The notes below the pieces were generated by a model. That model was not told the DNA's origin and ran no database searches. It saw only the letters and a program-made list of their open reading frames with translations. Positions 10,481 to 21,478 of a DNA stretch of 45,738 nucleotides are shown piece by piece. The DNA lies in NCBI GenBank assembly GCA_003427395.1, contig BFEA01000038.1:3932050-3977787 (forward strand), read 5' to 3'. The position numbers and the translations under genes were made by a program. Each line of letters starts with the position of its first letter. The first letter of the stretch is position 1. The stretch is from Chara braunii. Taxonomy: Eukaryota > Streptophyta > Charophyceae > Charales > Characeae.

Positions 10481-12375
10481 ATAGGTACCACCGCGACACC
10501 ATGGCCCGATCCTCCTTCCCGGAGCCTTTCGTGCCCACACCACCTCCTTCTATCACTGTCACCTCGCCTCTGCAGTTCGCCCACTTCATCCGACAGGACA
10601 ACGTCACCTTTTTTATGGTGAACGTGACGGATCTCTTACACTATGATCCACCCTGTCCCGACGCCGAGCTGATCCCTCTGGAGCCAAATCCTCCTTTTAT
10701 CTCCATGGTTCCCATGTCTACTTCCGTCTCTCCGCCGTCCATTGAGTCCACCCCGCCGCCGCGCGCTGACGCTGAGGAACTCGCACGATATACGGCTGAC
10801 CTGGAGCCCGCAGTTCGTGACCTCATCCGAGAGTACCACGATGTTTTCACATCGTCGTTCTCGTACGCCAGCATCCCACCGATGCGTGACGTTGAGCACT
10901 CCATCCAGCTTGTGCCTGACTATCGTATTCACCACCAGGCATCCTACAGACTCTCGATCCCCAAGGCCACTGAACACAAGCATCAACTTGAGGAGCTCCT
11001 GAGACTGGGTTTCATTAAACCTAGCAACTCCCCGTGGGGTGCACCCATCCTCTTTGCTCGCAAAGCTGATGGAACTCTTCGTCTCTGCATCGACTACCGC
11101 GGTCTCAACCGCTACATGGTTAAGAACAACTACCCTATGCCTCGTTCCGATGAGCTGTTCGACCGCCTAGCAGGCAAACGCTTCTTTACGAAGATTGATC
11201 TTCGTAGCGGTTACCATCAGATCCGCGTCGCTGCAGCCGACCAGCCGAAGACCGCGTTCCGATCGCGCTTCGGCCACTACGAGTTTACAGTGATGTCATT
11301 CGGCCTCACCAACGCACCCGGTACATTCCAGAGGGCGATGAACGACATCTTCGGGGATATCCTGGAGCAGTACGTTCTCGTCTACCTCGACGATATCCTG
11401 GTCTATAGTCGTACCCTTGAGGAGCACCTCAGACACCTCCGCGACTTCCTTGACCGCTTGCGCGGACATGGCTTCTATGCCAAGCTGAGCAAGTGCCGCT
11501 TTGCCCAGCACAAAGTGGATTTCTTAGGACACTACGTGTCTGACGAGGGTCTCCACATGAACTACGCGAAGATCACTGCTATTGCAGAGTGGCCCGCTCC
11601 CACATCCGCCAAGCAGGTTCGCAGTTTCCTAGGCCTGACCAGCTACTATAGTAATTTCATCCAGGGATACGCTAGGTATTCCTACGTCCTTACCTCTACC
11701 CTCCTCCGGAAGAACCCACCCTGGGCTTGGACACCCCTCCACGAGGACGCCTTCCACACCCTCAAGAAGGCGGTGACATGCGCACCGGTTCTTCACCTAC
11801 CCGATTTTGACCGCCCTTTTATCCTTACCACCGATGCGTCAGACTTTGCTGTAGGAGCAGTGCTTTCTCAGGTCTTCCCCTCCTCTCCTGATTCCTCTCA
11901 TCCTCGTATCCCTCGCTTCCCACCACCTACCCCTACCACTGCTTCCCGACTGACGCCTACTCGTCCAGCTACTGACGAGCCTTCCATCGCCGATGACAGA
12001 ACTGTCGAGTCTCGCTCCGGTGATTGTCCAATAGCCTTCTACTCCCGTCAGCTCCTGCCCGTGAAGATAAACTACACCGCTGATGAACGTGAGGTTCTCG
12101 CAGTAGTTTATGCCGCTCGGCACTGGCGTCACTACCTGCACGGGGCACCGTTCACGGTGCGTACGGACAACTCTGTTGTCCAGGCTTTTCCGACAAAGCC
12201 GAAGCTCACTCCTCGACAGGCTCGCTAGTGGCGCGACCAATCCGAGTTTAGTTTCACCACTTAGCACATCAAGGGTGAGACTAATCGGGTCACAGATGCC
12301 TTATCCCGGCGCCCTGACCACGACCAGGAGCAGATCCAGCTCTCTTCCATCTCGGTCACCACTGTCCACCACTCG
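10481..12375 (+). pseudogene. Reverse transcriptase and RNase H of chromovirus 1
   Basis: RT motifs are complete in frame 1: LRLCIDYRGLN (about 11069-11110), FFTKIDLRSGYHQI (11183-11224), the FGLTNAPGTFQRAM block (11299-11340) and the catalytic YLDD of VYLDDILVYS (about 11380-11410). The connection domain with FLGLTSYYSNFI follows. RNase H shows its acidic residues in TTDASDFAVGAVLSQ (about 11827-11871), DEREVLAVVYAARHW (about 12082-12126) and RTDNSVVQAF (about 12160-12190). Between the first two, a Pro/Ser/Thr-rich stretch of 52 codons (11872-12027) replaces the usual short loop. TAG codons at 12226 and 12262 interrupt the RNase H end, and HIKGETNRVTDALSRR follows in frame. The longest uninterrupted piece ends at 12228. 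Confidence 0.93.
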
Positions 12376-13712
12376 GTGATCGACGAGTTTCGCACTCAGT
12401 ACCACGACTGCCCCGACTATCGCGACATCCACGCGACCCTTCGGAGTGGCAAAACCGTCCCGAACTACTCTCTCGGGGACAACGGTCTCGTGTACTGGCA
12501 CGGTTCACAAGGCACCAGAGAGCCTTATATTTGTGTTCCCTCTACTGGACAGCTACATGTCCGAGTAGTAGCAGAGTTTCATGACCAGGCAGCCGCCGGT
12601 CATATGAGCTTCCATAAGACGTTGGCTCGTGTGAGCCGCCTGTACGTCTGGCCGAAGCGCACGACGTCGCAGAGTGTCCCACCTGTCAGGAGGTGAACAT
12701 TGCGAACCACCTTCCTTATGGTTTGCTCCAGCCTCTTCCTATCCCTGAGGGTCGTTGGCAGTCCATCTCGATGGACTTTATCGGTCCCCTTCGTCCTCCG
12801 ACCCCTCGCGGTCATGATGCTATCCNNGTCGTCGTCGACCGCTTCACGAAGCGTGCACGCTTTGTTCCGTACCGCTATGTCATCAGTGCACGTGAGGTCG
12901 CCGACATTGTGTTTGACCGAGTCGTGCGTGACCACGGCATACCTCTGAGCATCATATCTGACCGTGACCCGAGTCTTACCAGTCGATTTTGGCGACGGCT
13001 CCACGAGGTTTACGGCACCCATCTCCACGTCTCCTTGTCTTACCATCCCCAGACTGATGGTCAGACCGAGGTCACGAACAGGACTCTCGGAGATATTCTC
13101 CGAAAGATTGTTCGTGACGACCAGGAGTGGGATCTCCATCTTGCCCACGCGAAGATAGCCTACAACCACGCCGTCTCGCCAGCCACGGGGATGTCGCCTT
13201 ATTGCGACCTTGACTATCACCCTCGTGTTCCCGCGGACTTCCTTCGACCGTCACAGATGCACCTCGACACGAGTTGTCCCGCGCTGGATGATTGGGTTGC
13301 ACACATGACGTCGATCATGAAGACCGCACATGAGCACATAGCCGCTTCCCAGACTCGCATGGCAGCATGTGCGAACCGATCGAGGATGGATCACCCATTC
13401 AGAGTCGGTGATGATGTGCTTATCGACGCCCGCCACTTACAGCTCGAAGCGGACACGCTTGGCAAGTTTTTGCGTCGCTTCTTTGGCCCATGCCGCATCC
13501 TCCAGCCCGTCGGTTCTGATACGGCTTCTAGCCCGGTCTGCTTCCGTGTGAAGCTGCCCGACTACCTACGTCAGGCTCGTGTGCACGATGTCTACCACGT
13601 CTCGTTACTGCGTCCTTACCGCAGACCGTCTGAGCGCTTCGCTGGACGACCATACGAGCGCCCTCCACCCATCATGGTGGACAGCCATGAGGAGTTCCTC
13701 GTTTCAGAGATA
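12376..13712 (+). pseudogene. Integrase of chromovirus 1, frameshifted, runs into a gap
   Basis: Inserts cDNA into the genome. The N-terminal HHCC zinc-binding domain is split. The histidines are in frame 1 (EFHDQAAAGHMSFHKT, about 12573-12620) and the CPTC pair is in frame 3 (ECPTCQEVNIANH, about 12672-12710), with the shift near 12650. The catalytic core in frame 3 has an intact DD35E triad: D in SMDFIG (12774), D in ISDRD (12960) and E in GQTEVTNR (13068), with 35 residues between the last two. An NN pair at 12826-12827 hides one residue. The C-terminal part (VLIDARHLQ, then VHDVYHVSLLRPYR) is typical of Ty3/gypsy integrases. The frame enters the N gap at 13713 still open. Confidence 0.9.
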
Positions 13713-14017
13713 NNNNNNNNNNNNNNNNNNNNNNNNNNNNNNNNNNNNNNNNNNNNNNNNNNNNNNNNNNNNNNNNNNNNNNNNNNNNNNNNNNNNNNNN
13801 NNNNNNNNNNNNNNNNNNNNNNNNNNNNNNNNNNNNNNNNNNNNNNNNNNNNNNNNNNNNNNNNNNNNNNNNNNNNNNNNNNNNNNNNNNNNNNNNNNNN
13901 NNNNNNNNNNNNNNNNNNNNNNACCGCAGACCGTCTGAGCGCTTCGCTGGACGACCATACGAGCGCCCTCCACCCATCATGGTGGACAGCCATGAGGAGT
14001 TCCTCGTTTCAGAGATA
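13618..14017. other. 210-base N gap flanked by a 95-bp exact duplication
   Basis: 13713-13922 is all N. The 95 bases before the gap (13618-13712) recur exactly after it (13923-14017). Removing one copy plus the gap (305 bp) puts the integrase frame and the chromodomain frame in register, which they are not as assembled. The duplication is therefore most likely a scaffolding artefact. Confidence 0.9.
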
Positions 14018-14335
14018 ATTGGTCGCCGAGTCACCGACGACAACCCTCCCCACGTTGCATATCTCGTATGTTGGAAGGGTTACCCTGATGAGGAGGCTAC
14101 CTGGGAGCCCCTCGAGCACTTGCAGCACACTCGCATGTTGGTGCGTGCTTATGACCGTGCTCGTCGTGCTGGGTTCACTGCTCCTCCTCAGCCCACTAGC
14201 CCTCCTCCTTCTCCCCCGACTGAGGAGACCGCTGAAGTCAAGCCTGCTCCATCTGAGGCAGACCTTCAGCAGCAGCCGGATGCTTCTGAGCGTCCACAGC
14301 GCACTCGTCGTCGTCCTGCTCGATACGCCGATTGA
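13923..14335 (+). CDS. Chromodomain tail of the integrase, chromovirus 1
   Basis: Reads EEFLVSEIIGRRV, then YLVCWKGYPDEEATWEP and ending EHLQHTRMLVRAYDRARR, the characteristic chromodomain sheet-and-helix pattern with its aromatic positions (F, Y, W). It is followed by a Pro-rich tail (TSPPPSPPTEE) and a basic end (RPQRTRRRPARYAD), with a TGA stop at 14336. In this family the chromodomain binds methylated histone H3 and steers integration. The piece is the continuation of the integrase protein once the gap duplication is discounted. It is not a separate gene. Confidence 0.9.
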
Positions 14336-15810
14336 CTCTGACTTACCTTCCCACATCTTGGACTTCTTAGTACTCCATCCACATCAGTTTTGCTACTCCA
14401 GCTCGTCGACATTGCGGCTCTTCCTTGATGGCATTCCGGACTTCTCATCGTAGACATCATCGGCAGCTTCATGGACTTCGTCACGATCAGCTCTGCCTAC
14501 TTCAGACGTCATCACTCCCTTACCACTTTACCCTGTACAGTACTCTTGTTTTGTCACATGATGGTCTCCCTTTAGCCGGGTTCCTCTGAGTTGGGTTCTC
14601 CCTTGGTATACGCATAGTCATCGGGATCTTAGCATTGCCCTGGCTTCCCATCTTACAGATCTAGCACCGACTTCCCTCACTTAGGATTCATTTGCATGAT
14701 TCCCTTACCCATCACCTTTCTACCCTCTGTCGGCCCTCACGCCCTAGTTAGGCAACCCCGCATGCTTCATCTAGGTGCGCCCAGTAAACCAGACTCCCTT
14801 GTTCCCTTGCATTGTCGACCCTCCATAGCGGTCATCCCTTAGTCGAGCATTACCCGCCCTGATGGTCTATCTGTTAGGGTCATTGGTTTTGTTCGCTCCC
14901 AGTTTCCTACCCTCATTGATCCTGATGACATGTGTCTCCCTATTATCTATATGCAGATGCCCTTAGGAGTTCTCGACCCCTAGGCTGCATTCGCCACCCT
15001 CAGAGACCACCCCACCCTTTGGTTTCCGACACACTCCTCCTGTGACATTTGGTTGACTTGTTGTTGCTTGTTGCTCTCAGACCGAGGCTACTGCCTCTGA
15101 CATTTCTAGGATTAGCTTTTCTGCTTTTGTTGTTCTTAGGACTTATACACTAGTCAGTTGTTCCCAGACTGAGGCTACTGCCTCCAACACTCTAGGATCT
15201 AGTTGTCACTACTTTCTGCTTTCCTAGGACATGTATGCTAGTTAGTTGCTTCTGCTTTCCTAGGACATGTATGCTAGTTAGTTGCTTCTTCTTTTACTCA
15301 GGCTGTTAGTTGTGACATTGCTGTTTTGTGATGTTTTCTAGCCTAGGGTGCATCACATGGACTCAGCATGGAGCTTGCTCCGCATCCTAGACTACTCAGG
15401 TTTTCTTTCTTTGGTAGAGTTCCGCTCCTTGGCGGAAGCGTGCTTGTATCTAGGATATCCATCACAGGCCGAGGATCGTGTAGCGGACCTCTGGTGGGCC
15501 TGTGAGACCAGCCCCTTGGCCTGTTCTCACAGGCCTGTGTTTTATTCGGGGCAGTCCAGTCTAGGCTGGTACCTCTGTCGGTACCAGCCAGTCCAGTCCA
15601 GTCCAGTCCCGTCAGTCCGCTGGGGTATACCCCAACAATTGTCTGTTTTCGAGATCATTCTACACTTGCACGATTTTGGAGTCTGTGCGTTGAAGTCTTG
15701 CGTGGGAGCTGCGTTGTACATCTTGCTCCCCCCTTCTTCCTCCATCTCCATCTTTATCACTAGCGGAGCACCACACCTGGTGAGTCCGCTACAAAAGTAA
15801 TGGTTGAACT
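14336..15810. other. 3' non-coding tail of chromovirus 1, possible 3' LTR
   Basis: No gene. The sequence is C/T-rich and has short internal repeats: GAGGCTACTGCCTC at about 15085 and 15171, and TTTCCTAGGACATGTATGC at about 15222 and 15259. It also holds two strong hairpins and a CCAGT repeat. Position after the chromodomain suggests 3' untranslated sequence and LTR. No matching 5' copy exists in the window, so LTR borders cannot be set. Confidence 0.5.
15497..15589. repeat. Two perfect hairpins behind chromovirus 1
   Basis: Hairpin 1 pairs GGCCTGTGAGA (15497-15507) with TCTCACAGGCC (15525-15535), 11 bp perfect with a 17-base loop. Hairpin 2 pairs GGCTGGTACC (15564-15573) with GGTACCAGCC (15580-15589), 10 bp perfect with a 6-base loop. 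A short CCAGT tandem repeat follows at about 15588-15608. They could be RNA structures in the retrotransposon 3' region. Confidence 0.75.
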
Positions 15811-15813
15811 CCT

Positions 15814-16338
15814 CTACTGATAACCACAGATAACTCTCCTTGCTTCCTCAACTGAACCCACGGTTGACAGGGTGTTGTGCAGTTCTCCGTTTGTTCCAAA
15901 GATGTAGAGAATGTACTCAAGGGTTGTCTGATCTCTCACTAATTTTAATACCTCCTTCATCATTGTCTTCATATGGAAGTGAAAGTCCTTGATGACTGTT
16001 CTTTCCCAACCCCGTGTTTTGTCCTGGTGCTGTGTGCAAGTCACTCGTACTGTATCACCATTCCCCATTTCTCTGCTGAGTCTCATTGCATTAGTCCTCG
16101 GACACAAGGATGAGAAGTTCGTTACTGTTTTGTTGACAGCTGGCGGGAATAACAAGAGATTTCCCTTGTGATTAGGACACTTGACATACACGACCGATGG
16201 GGGGAACCGACAACCGGTCTGATCCACATAGTGCTCCGACACGAGATACCATTTAAGAGTCCTTAATGGTCTGATCAGTCGATTCTCTTTTTCGTCAGGC
16301 CAGATAGGACAGGACTGATCAGGATATAATGATAGCAC
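15814..16338 (-). CDS. Hypothetical protein, unrecognised
   Basis: A 174-residue open frame with a varied, protein-like composition (for example RLSREMGNGDTVRVTCTQHQ and VKCPNHKGNLLLFPP) and a CxxH motif. I recognise no family. It has no clear promoter or neighbours and lies immediately behind chromovirus 1 on the opposite strand. It could be a captured gene fragment or chance. Nothing beyond length and composition supports it. Confidence 0.3.
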   Translation of the reverse strand: MLSLYPDQSCPIWPDEKENRLIRPLRTLKWYLVSEHYVDQTGCRFPPSVVYVKCPNHKGNLLLFPPAVNKTVTNFSSLCPRTNAMRLSREMGNGDTVRVTCTQHQDKTRGWERTVIKDFHFHMKTMMKEVLKLVRDQTTLEYILYIFGTNGELHNTLSTVGSVEEARRVICGYQ

Positions 16339-19300
16339 TCCGTTGGTTTACACTCTCTGCGACGATAGAGTACGTTCATGGAGTTTGATCCGTTCCCGTA
16401 ATCTGTTATGATTGTGTCTGCTTTGGTGTGGTCCCACTAGCTCGAAACCATATCAATCAGCGGACGCCTTGATTGTTTTGTCTACCCTGCTTTAAGTAGT
16501 GCACCGTGAGCACGCCTGTCTCGCCTCTTAAATCTGATTGGGACTACTTTCGCATTCTGTTTGCAATGTCCCAAGTAACCCTTCTCGTCGTCTTATCTGT
16601 TTGACCCTCCTCCCTGCATCCAAATCCCTTACTTACGCATAGTGTCATTAGGTGCAGTTCTGGTTGAGATGTCTCATATGACCTTAAGATTGGTACGAAC
16701 GGTTAGAGATTCTTAGTCTGTCCATCAAGTAGGTGCACTCACTTTATCAAGTTCCCTGGCATGGGCCGAGTACCTCTCTCAGCCGCGTTTTACGCACATC
16801 ATGGTGAAGAGCGCATTATTCTCCTAGCAACCAAGTATCCAGCAATTGGTCAGATCCAGAGTCACTATCTTGACAAGAGCTTCGATATATTAGCCAAGTA
16901 AAGAGAAGGCGTGGAAAGGGCTAAACTCTGATTAGCTCAGCCTTGAGTAACTTGCCAGAAAGAGGCACAGGGTTCACATGTTCCCTAGCTACCTTCGTTC
17001 CTACAGCTTAGATCAGCAAGGGAGGGCGAGGCAGCAACTAGTCCCCGTCCAGAAGGTATTTGGCCAACAGATGGTGAACCCTTTTTAAAACCCGCTGTTT
17101 CTTTCCCATCAGACAATAGGCCTTACTATTCTTGCGGAACCCACCCTCTTATTCTTTCGCCAATCACCGACCAGCTGGTTAGAGCTCAGTCGGAGAGCAC
17201 TGGTAACTCTGCACTCTTCGATAAGCTCACAAACTCTAGTCAATTAGAGTGTTTTCCATCTTTTCTTCGCAGGTGCTTGTTTGAGAGGGGTGTGTAGTCC
17301 TATTAATTATAGAAGTCAAAAACTCATTGTAGGAAGAGGGTTAGGAGGTGAGAAGAGCAAAGCTATCTTGCTTCGGCTTAATCACGTTTAGCAGACATCT
17401 GATCTCTCTCTCACCACTCAGTCGCATTCTCATACTAGACCTCACCCAGGAGCAGTGTGACGAGCCTCAAGCACACAGAGGGTAATAGATACCATAGACA
17501 ACGGTTAATAAGTGCAAAAAGGTTTTGCCTCAGTTGGCTTCAAGATCAACGGAGAAGAAGCACTAATTATACTCAAAGTTTATCAGTTGTTGTCATACTC
17601 AGAGAGCAGCCTATCCCAACAGTTTGCGCGAGCAATGCCTGAATCAAATTGCCTTTATATTTAAACAAATTCACAAAGTCACTTTGCGAAAGAAATAGGA
17701 ACTCCGATCACAGGAGAGTTACACAACTGAGCCCTGGCTAGCTGTTAGTTTTCTGATAACCCGCCTATACTTTATGAAGTTTATCACCAAGTCCCACGAT
17801 TAATACTCAGAAATCACGATGGCAGTTTTCGCCATCGGGAAATACAAGAGACGACTAACAAGGGCCACTACCACCTCTTAGCAGTAGACTCTGCTTATAC
17901 ACAGTACGAATGACAGACAACAGGACTTAAACGCGATATGACTCGCGTCGATAGTTATTCCATACATGGGATTATCGTATTAATAATGCTGCACTTACAA
18001 CGTGGAACACGTCACGTATCACAGATCGAGCAGAGGGGAATAGAAGCAAGACGGTTAATTCTCATCATACATAACCTCTTGAAGAAACCCCAATTGAATC
18101 AGGCGCTCGACACTACAGTACATCGCTCATGCCTCTACCAATGAGCTTACGCTTCACCCCGAGTCCTGAGCTCATTCCGCTCTGAACCGCCTTGTATGTC
18201 ATCTGTGTTATCGGACAAGTGAGGGTCAGCGAAGTCTTACACTATCCACTGTCGCCAATTTCACGTAATCTCATCACCTAAGCAAGGAGGAGGAAGTCAA
18301 CACAACGAGCGCATGACCAAGCCGATCCGCCTTCCTGTTGTGTCCAGATCATTACAAGGTGCGCGCGCGACCAGTTGACGCCCATCAAGTAGCTTCTCCA
18401 ATTGGATCTTGAATTTCCTTCTGAGCCGCTTTCGCCAGCAAAAGAAATGCCCGCACGTCTCGCCCACTCATCAAGCTCCTTCATGTATACCGTGCTCGCT
18501 CCACGTGCTCACCCCATCTCCCTTCTCACAGCCCTCCGTTATGTCCAAGTAGAATCAACACTCTCGGCTCAACTACGATGCATAAAAGAGGATCAACGAA
18601 ATCCCAATGGAGTTACACGAGGAGGCCTCATTCGTCTATTCGTGCGAGGAGCTCCAAATGGCAGAACTCAAGCACTTGGCGAAAGTGTACTTATTACTCT
18701 CTTCTTTACTTCGCCCTGTCACATGGACATTTCAGCGTCGCTGTCACAGTTTTCACTAATCACTGCTTAGGCTCACTCAGAGGTTTCTTTCCTTAGTGGG
18801 GTCACACGTCCAAGTAATCTCTCCTCGATAGAAATGCCCCCTATCAACCGTGTTCACACGTCCCCCGCACTCGCATTAACCTCAACTTTACCCTCTTGCA
18901 CGCCGATGTCCCTTCTATCTTGGATACGACCGTGTGAAAGCATCCTCTCCCTGTCACCCTTGTTACCTCCACTTCTTCGGGTGCTCGTCTTTCTCCCTCG
19001 TTCTCGCTCGGCTGGCTCAACTCCTGAGCACGAGAAAGGCATTAGCGTACGAATAGAAAAATTACGTCAACCGAAGTCATACTCTCCTTATGCATGGCGC
19101 GCCCGTCTCTTCTCTCTCGCATGCCCCTTTTGGATCATGCCACGTGTAGACAGTACACGCTCGCACACTCAGTCGTAATCCAACCTCTAAACGTGACAGC
19201 CTGGTCGCCCTTCACTGCATGCCAACGTCACACCACACTCAGCTCGCTCGACAAGTCCCCTCTTTCGTTGACCTTCTTCACTCATGCCTAACCGCGCCAC

Positions 19301-19360
19301 GTGTAGACCGCGTAGGCCGTGTCATCCTTTGTACCCCATTTTGAGTCCCACTTGAAACCG
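16339..19360. other. Three kilobases with no identifiable gene
   Basis: Base composition is near balanced, with no long tandem repeats and no open frame with recognisable content. The longest (18402-18770, plus) has no family signal. A short tRNA-like fragment near 17176-17215 has a D-arm but lacks a T-arm. The texture differs from the repeats on both sides. Its origin is unknown. Confidence 0.5.
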
Positions 19361-19846
19361 CTACAGTCTGCTCGTCCGTCGTGAGTCTGCCCCAGGACCG
19401 CTTTCCACTGGCCGCGCCTGAGGGTGGTTCCTGCGAACCTCGTCCGGCCTGTTCCAGGACTGGAGATCGGTCTCCCGGTCACCAGCCTCACTCATTTCGC
19501 TCTCTCCTCCTGAGTCTCTGTCCATGTGGGCCTGTTCTCTGTCCACCGTATCGACGAAAGTCTCAGCCTCATGATAGGCGACAGTTACCTGCATTTCTAC
19601 AGTGACACCATCCCTCCTGCAGTGCCGTTTAGCCTGGTCCTTAGCCTCCGTAATTGCATCTTGCAGCTTAGAATTAACCCTCACTTCCTCCTTCTTTGCC
19701 CCTTCTACGTCGATTTTCAGGTTGATTTTGTCTCCCCCATCGTAGTTGAGTATCACAGTGATCCAGGGCCCTTCCCCAGACATAGGGTTCCAGCGAGTCT
19801 GGAGGTGCCAGTGGTCTGGTCTATAGCCATGCAGAGTCATAGCCAA
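19361..19846 (-). CDS. Hypothetical protein, unrecognised
   Basis: A 161-residue open frame. The first 100 residues look protein-like (ITVILNYDGGDKINLKIDVE, then KLQDAITEAKDQAKRH) and suggest a beta-rich N-terminal part and a charged helix. The remainder is low-complexity and rich in R, D, S and E. No family is recognised and no upstream partner is seen. An adjacent frame on the plus strand is a shadow. It may be a fragment of an older gene. Confidence 0.35.
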   Translation of the reverse strand: MAMTLHGYRPDHWHLQTRWNPMSGEGPWITVILNYDGGDKINLKIDVEGAKKEEVRVNSKLQDAITEAKDQAKRHCRRDGVTVEMQVTVAYHEAETFVDTVDREQAHMDRDSGGESEMSEAGDRETDLQSWNRPDEVRRNHPQARPVESGPGADSRRTSRL

Positions 19847-21285
19847 ACTTCACTTGACAGACCTTGCACCAGCCTAGGCCACTGCCCCAAAATAGTCAGA
19901 ACTAACTGCTCAATGCAAAAGCAAGCGCACACAGGCGATCTCTCGTACGCTCGCTAAAGTCGCCTAGCCCTCTACCCTCAACCCGCTAGCACTCAGCATA
20001 GCGAGGTCGCTCAGGCCCAGATGGTTGATGCCAGTCCCCTTTTTTCTCTTATAGGGTCTTTGCTTACCGTGATCCCCGTGCTGTGAACGAGGGATCCAAG
20101 CAAAACTTCTCAAAATCACACCCCTTTTTAGATTTTGTAATTGCATAAAAATAGGAATAACAACAAAAAAAAAAAAAAAAAAAAAAAAAGGAAAAGGGAT
20201 CAAAACAAACAAAAGAGGGGAAAATAAAAGGCAGTACGCCAACGGTCGTAGGGCCAGCCATTGCGTGAAAACACCGCAAAACTTAGCACGGTGGTCCCAT
20301 AACGGGATACCGACCGACGCTCTTCTCTCTCCAAAATGAGCCATCGGCCTACCTCTATCAGGTACCCGTGTCCGATGGCAAGGAGGGGGCTTATGACCCT
20401 CCATGGGGGGTGATAGGCCTCCTACCGATGCGGCCGCGGGTCGCCCCTCTTTTGGGGTCCCACTGCGCGGCGCTCAACCAGACAGTTCATCCACATACGA
20501 TATACGAGGGGTCTGCCAACTTAGGTCGTAAACCACTTACCTCAGAATTCGAACCGTTGGCCTCCCCGCGAAATGAAAGGCCGGGAGGGAAATTAAATAA
20601 TAATAATAATAATGATAATAGAGGGAAAAAGGAAACTCAACGATACAGTGACCAGCTGTCGCTGGATTACCTCGAATTAAAACAAAGGCCTTGATCCGTG
20701 TGCTGCTCAGACGCTTAGTTTTCTTTTCAGTTTTACATTTTACTTCTTTTTATTTCTTTTGTTCGGTCTTTTCTTTTTGACAGTGACCTATTTCGTGCAC
20801 CTAACCCATAACCTGGCAGAGGGGTACTCGGCGCGTAGTAGAAAAGACCACGCCCGCCCCTCTACCTTTACGTCCCAGGGCGAGCCCGGCGGCTACCACG
20901 GCCACAGGCCGGTAGTGCTTTGTTGTACAGCAGGGCGCCAAGTCTGCGTGGACCAATGGAAAGCCCTGTGGCGCACCCTTTTTGCTGAGGGCAGGCACCA
21001 ACAGGGCTGGTCTATTTCAAGGCACCACCCCGGTATCTTAGCGCTGCTGTGGAGGTACGGCGACAGACTAAGCCGCTGCACGTCCGAAGCATTGGTACCA
21101 AACAGAGACTTGGTACATAAAGGAGGGCCGGGACACCGCGCCCTCCGACAACGCCGGAGTTGCTGGAGAATTTGGGGCCTCTGACATGCAAGTGGCTTCG
21201 TTGATCTACGCCGTTGAATTTCGTAGATCGACGAGCAGCAATTTACGGTACCTCTTACGTTTCGAGTCCCAACTGTCCTTGCTGT
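19847..21285. other. Non-coding region with homopolymer and trinucleotide runs
   Basis: It contains a 25-base poly-A run (20165-20189), an AAT microsatellite (about 20594-20617) and GC-rich unstructured sequence up to the TATA-containing segment. Open frames are short or are created by the poly-T/poly-F run on the minus strand. I see no gene. Confidence 0.55.
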
Positions 21286-21335
21286 TTTATAGGCCCTGGC
21301 ATCTTATAGGCCCTGACGTCCTATTGGCCCTGGCG
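21286..21335. repeat. 17-bp repeat, three copies
   Basis: TATAGGCCCTGGCATCT-like units with GGCCCTG at a 17-bp spacing (about 21292, 21309 and 21326). It lies about 100-150 bp upstream of the TATA box and could be a promoter element array. Confidence 0.7.
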
Positions 21336-21434
21336 TGCGATATGCGAACAACCACCGAATCGAAACGCCCTCTCCGCACCCTCCTTGGTCCCGACGCGAG
21401 GCCTGCTGCTGGAGAGTTCCTCTCGGCGGAAAAG

Positions 21435-21441
21435 TATAAAA
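21435..21441 (+). promoter_or_regulatory. TATA box of the ParB/methyltransferase/Ulp1 locus
   Basis: TATAAAA in the context AAGTATAAAAGGCG matches the RNA polymerase II TATA consensus. It sits inside a 7-bp inverted repeat, GGCGGAA (21425-21431) and TTCCGCC (21446-21452). It is the only strong TATA box seen upstream of the gene at 23113, about 1.65 kb away. The leader would be very long or spliced, so the link is inference. Confidence 0.5.
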
Positions 21442-21478
21442 GGCGTTCCGCCCTCGTTGTATCCCTTTTGTTGTCTGC

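Larger units (their letters stand above)
8450..14338 (+). mobile_element. Ty3/gypsy chromovirus 1, decayed coding core
   Basis: Gag, protease, RT, RNase H, integrase and chromodomain occur in Ty3/gypsy order on the plus strand. The base composition jumps from AT-rich to GC-rich at about 8455, where gag-like sequence starts abruptly. No 5' LTR or primer-binding site is recognisable upstream, so the element is probably 5'-truncated. No direct repeat of the downstream 14336-15810 sequence is seen upstream. Coding is interrupted by stops at 8968, 9923, 10421, 12226 and 12262 and by frame changes near 8550, 9480, between 10430 and 10500, and near 12650. An assembly gap sits inside the integrase/chromodomain junction. 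Confidence 0.92.

Noticed and set aside
8450-15810. LTR pair around chromovirus 1
   Set aside because: I compared the sequence before gag with 14336-15810 by eye and found no shared block, so no LTR is annotated.
17176-17240. tRNA-like sequence GCTCAGTCGGAGAGC
   Set aside because: A D-arm can form, but no T-arm motif GGTTCGA and no closing acceptor stem follow at the right distance.
18402-18796. Plus-strand open frames of 72-122 residues
   Set aside because: Overlapping frames, no family signal, no supporting neighbours.
19964-20404. Minus-strand frame with a run of phenylalanine, resembling a membrane segment
   Set aside because: The run is the complement of a 25-base poly-A. The flanking peptide has no protein-like pattern.
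20540-20580. Minus-strand GGTTCGAATTC resembling a Pol III B box
   Set aside because: No A box at the expected distance and no tRNA fold, so a SINE or tRNA call is not supported.
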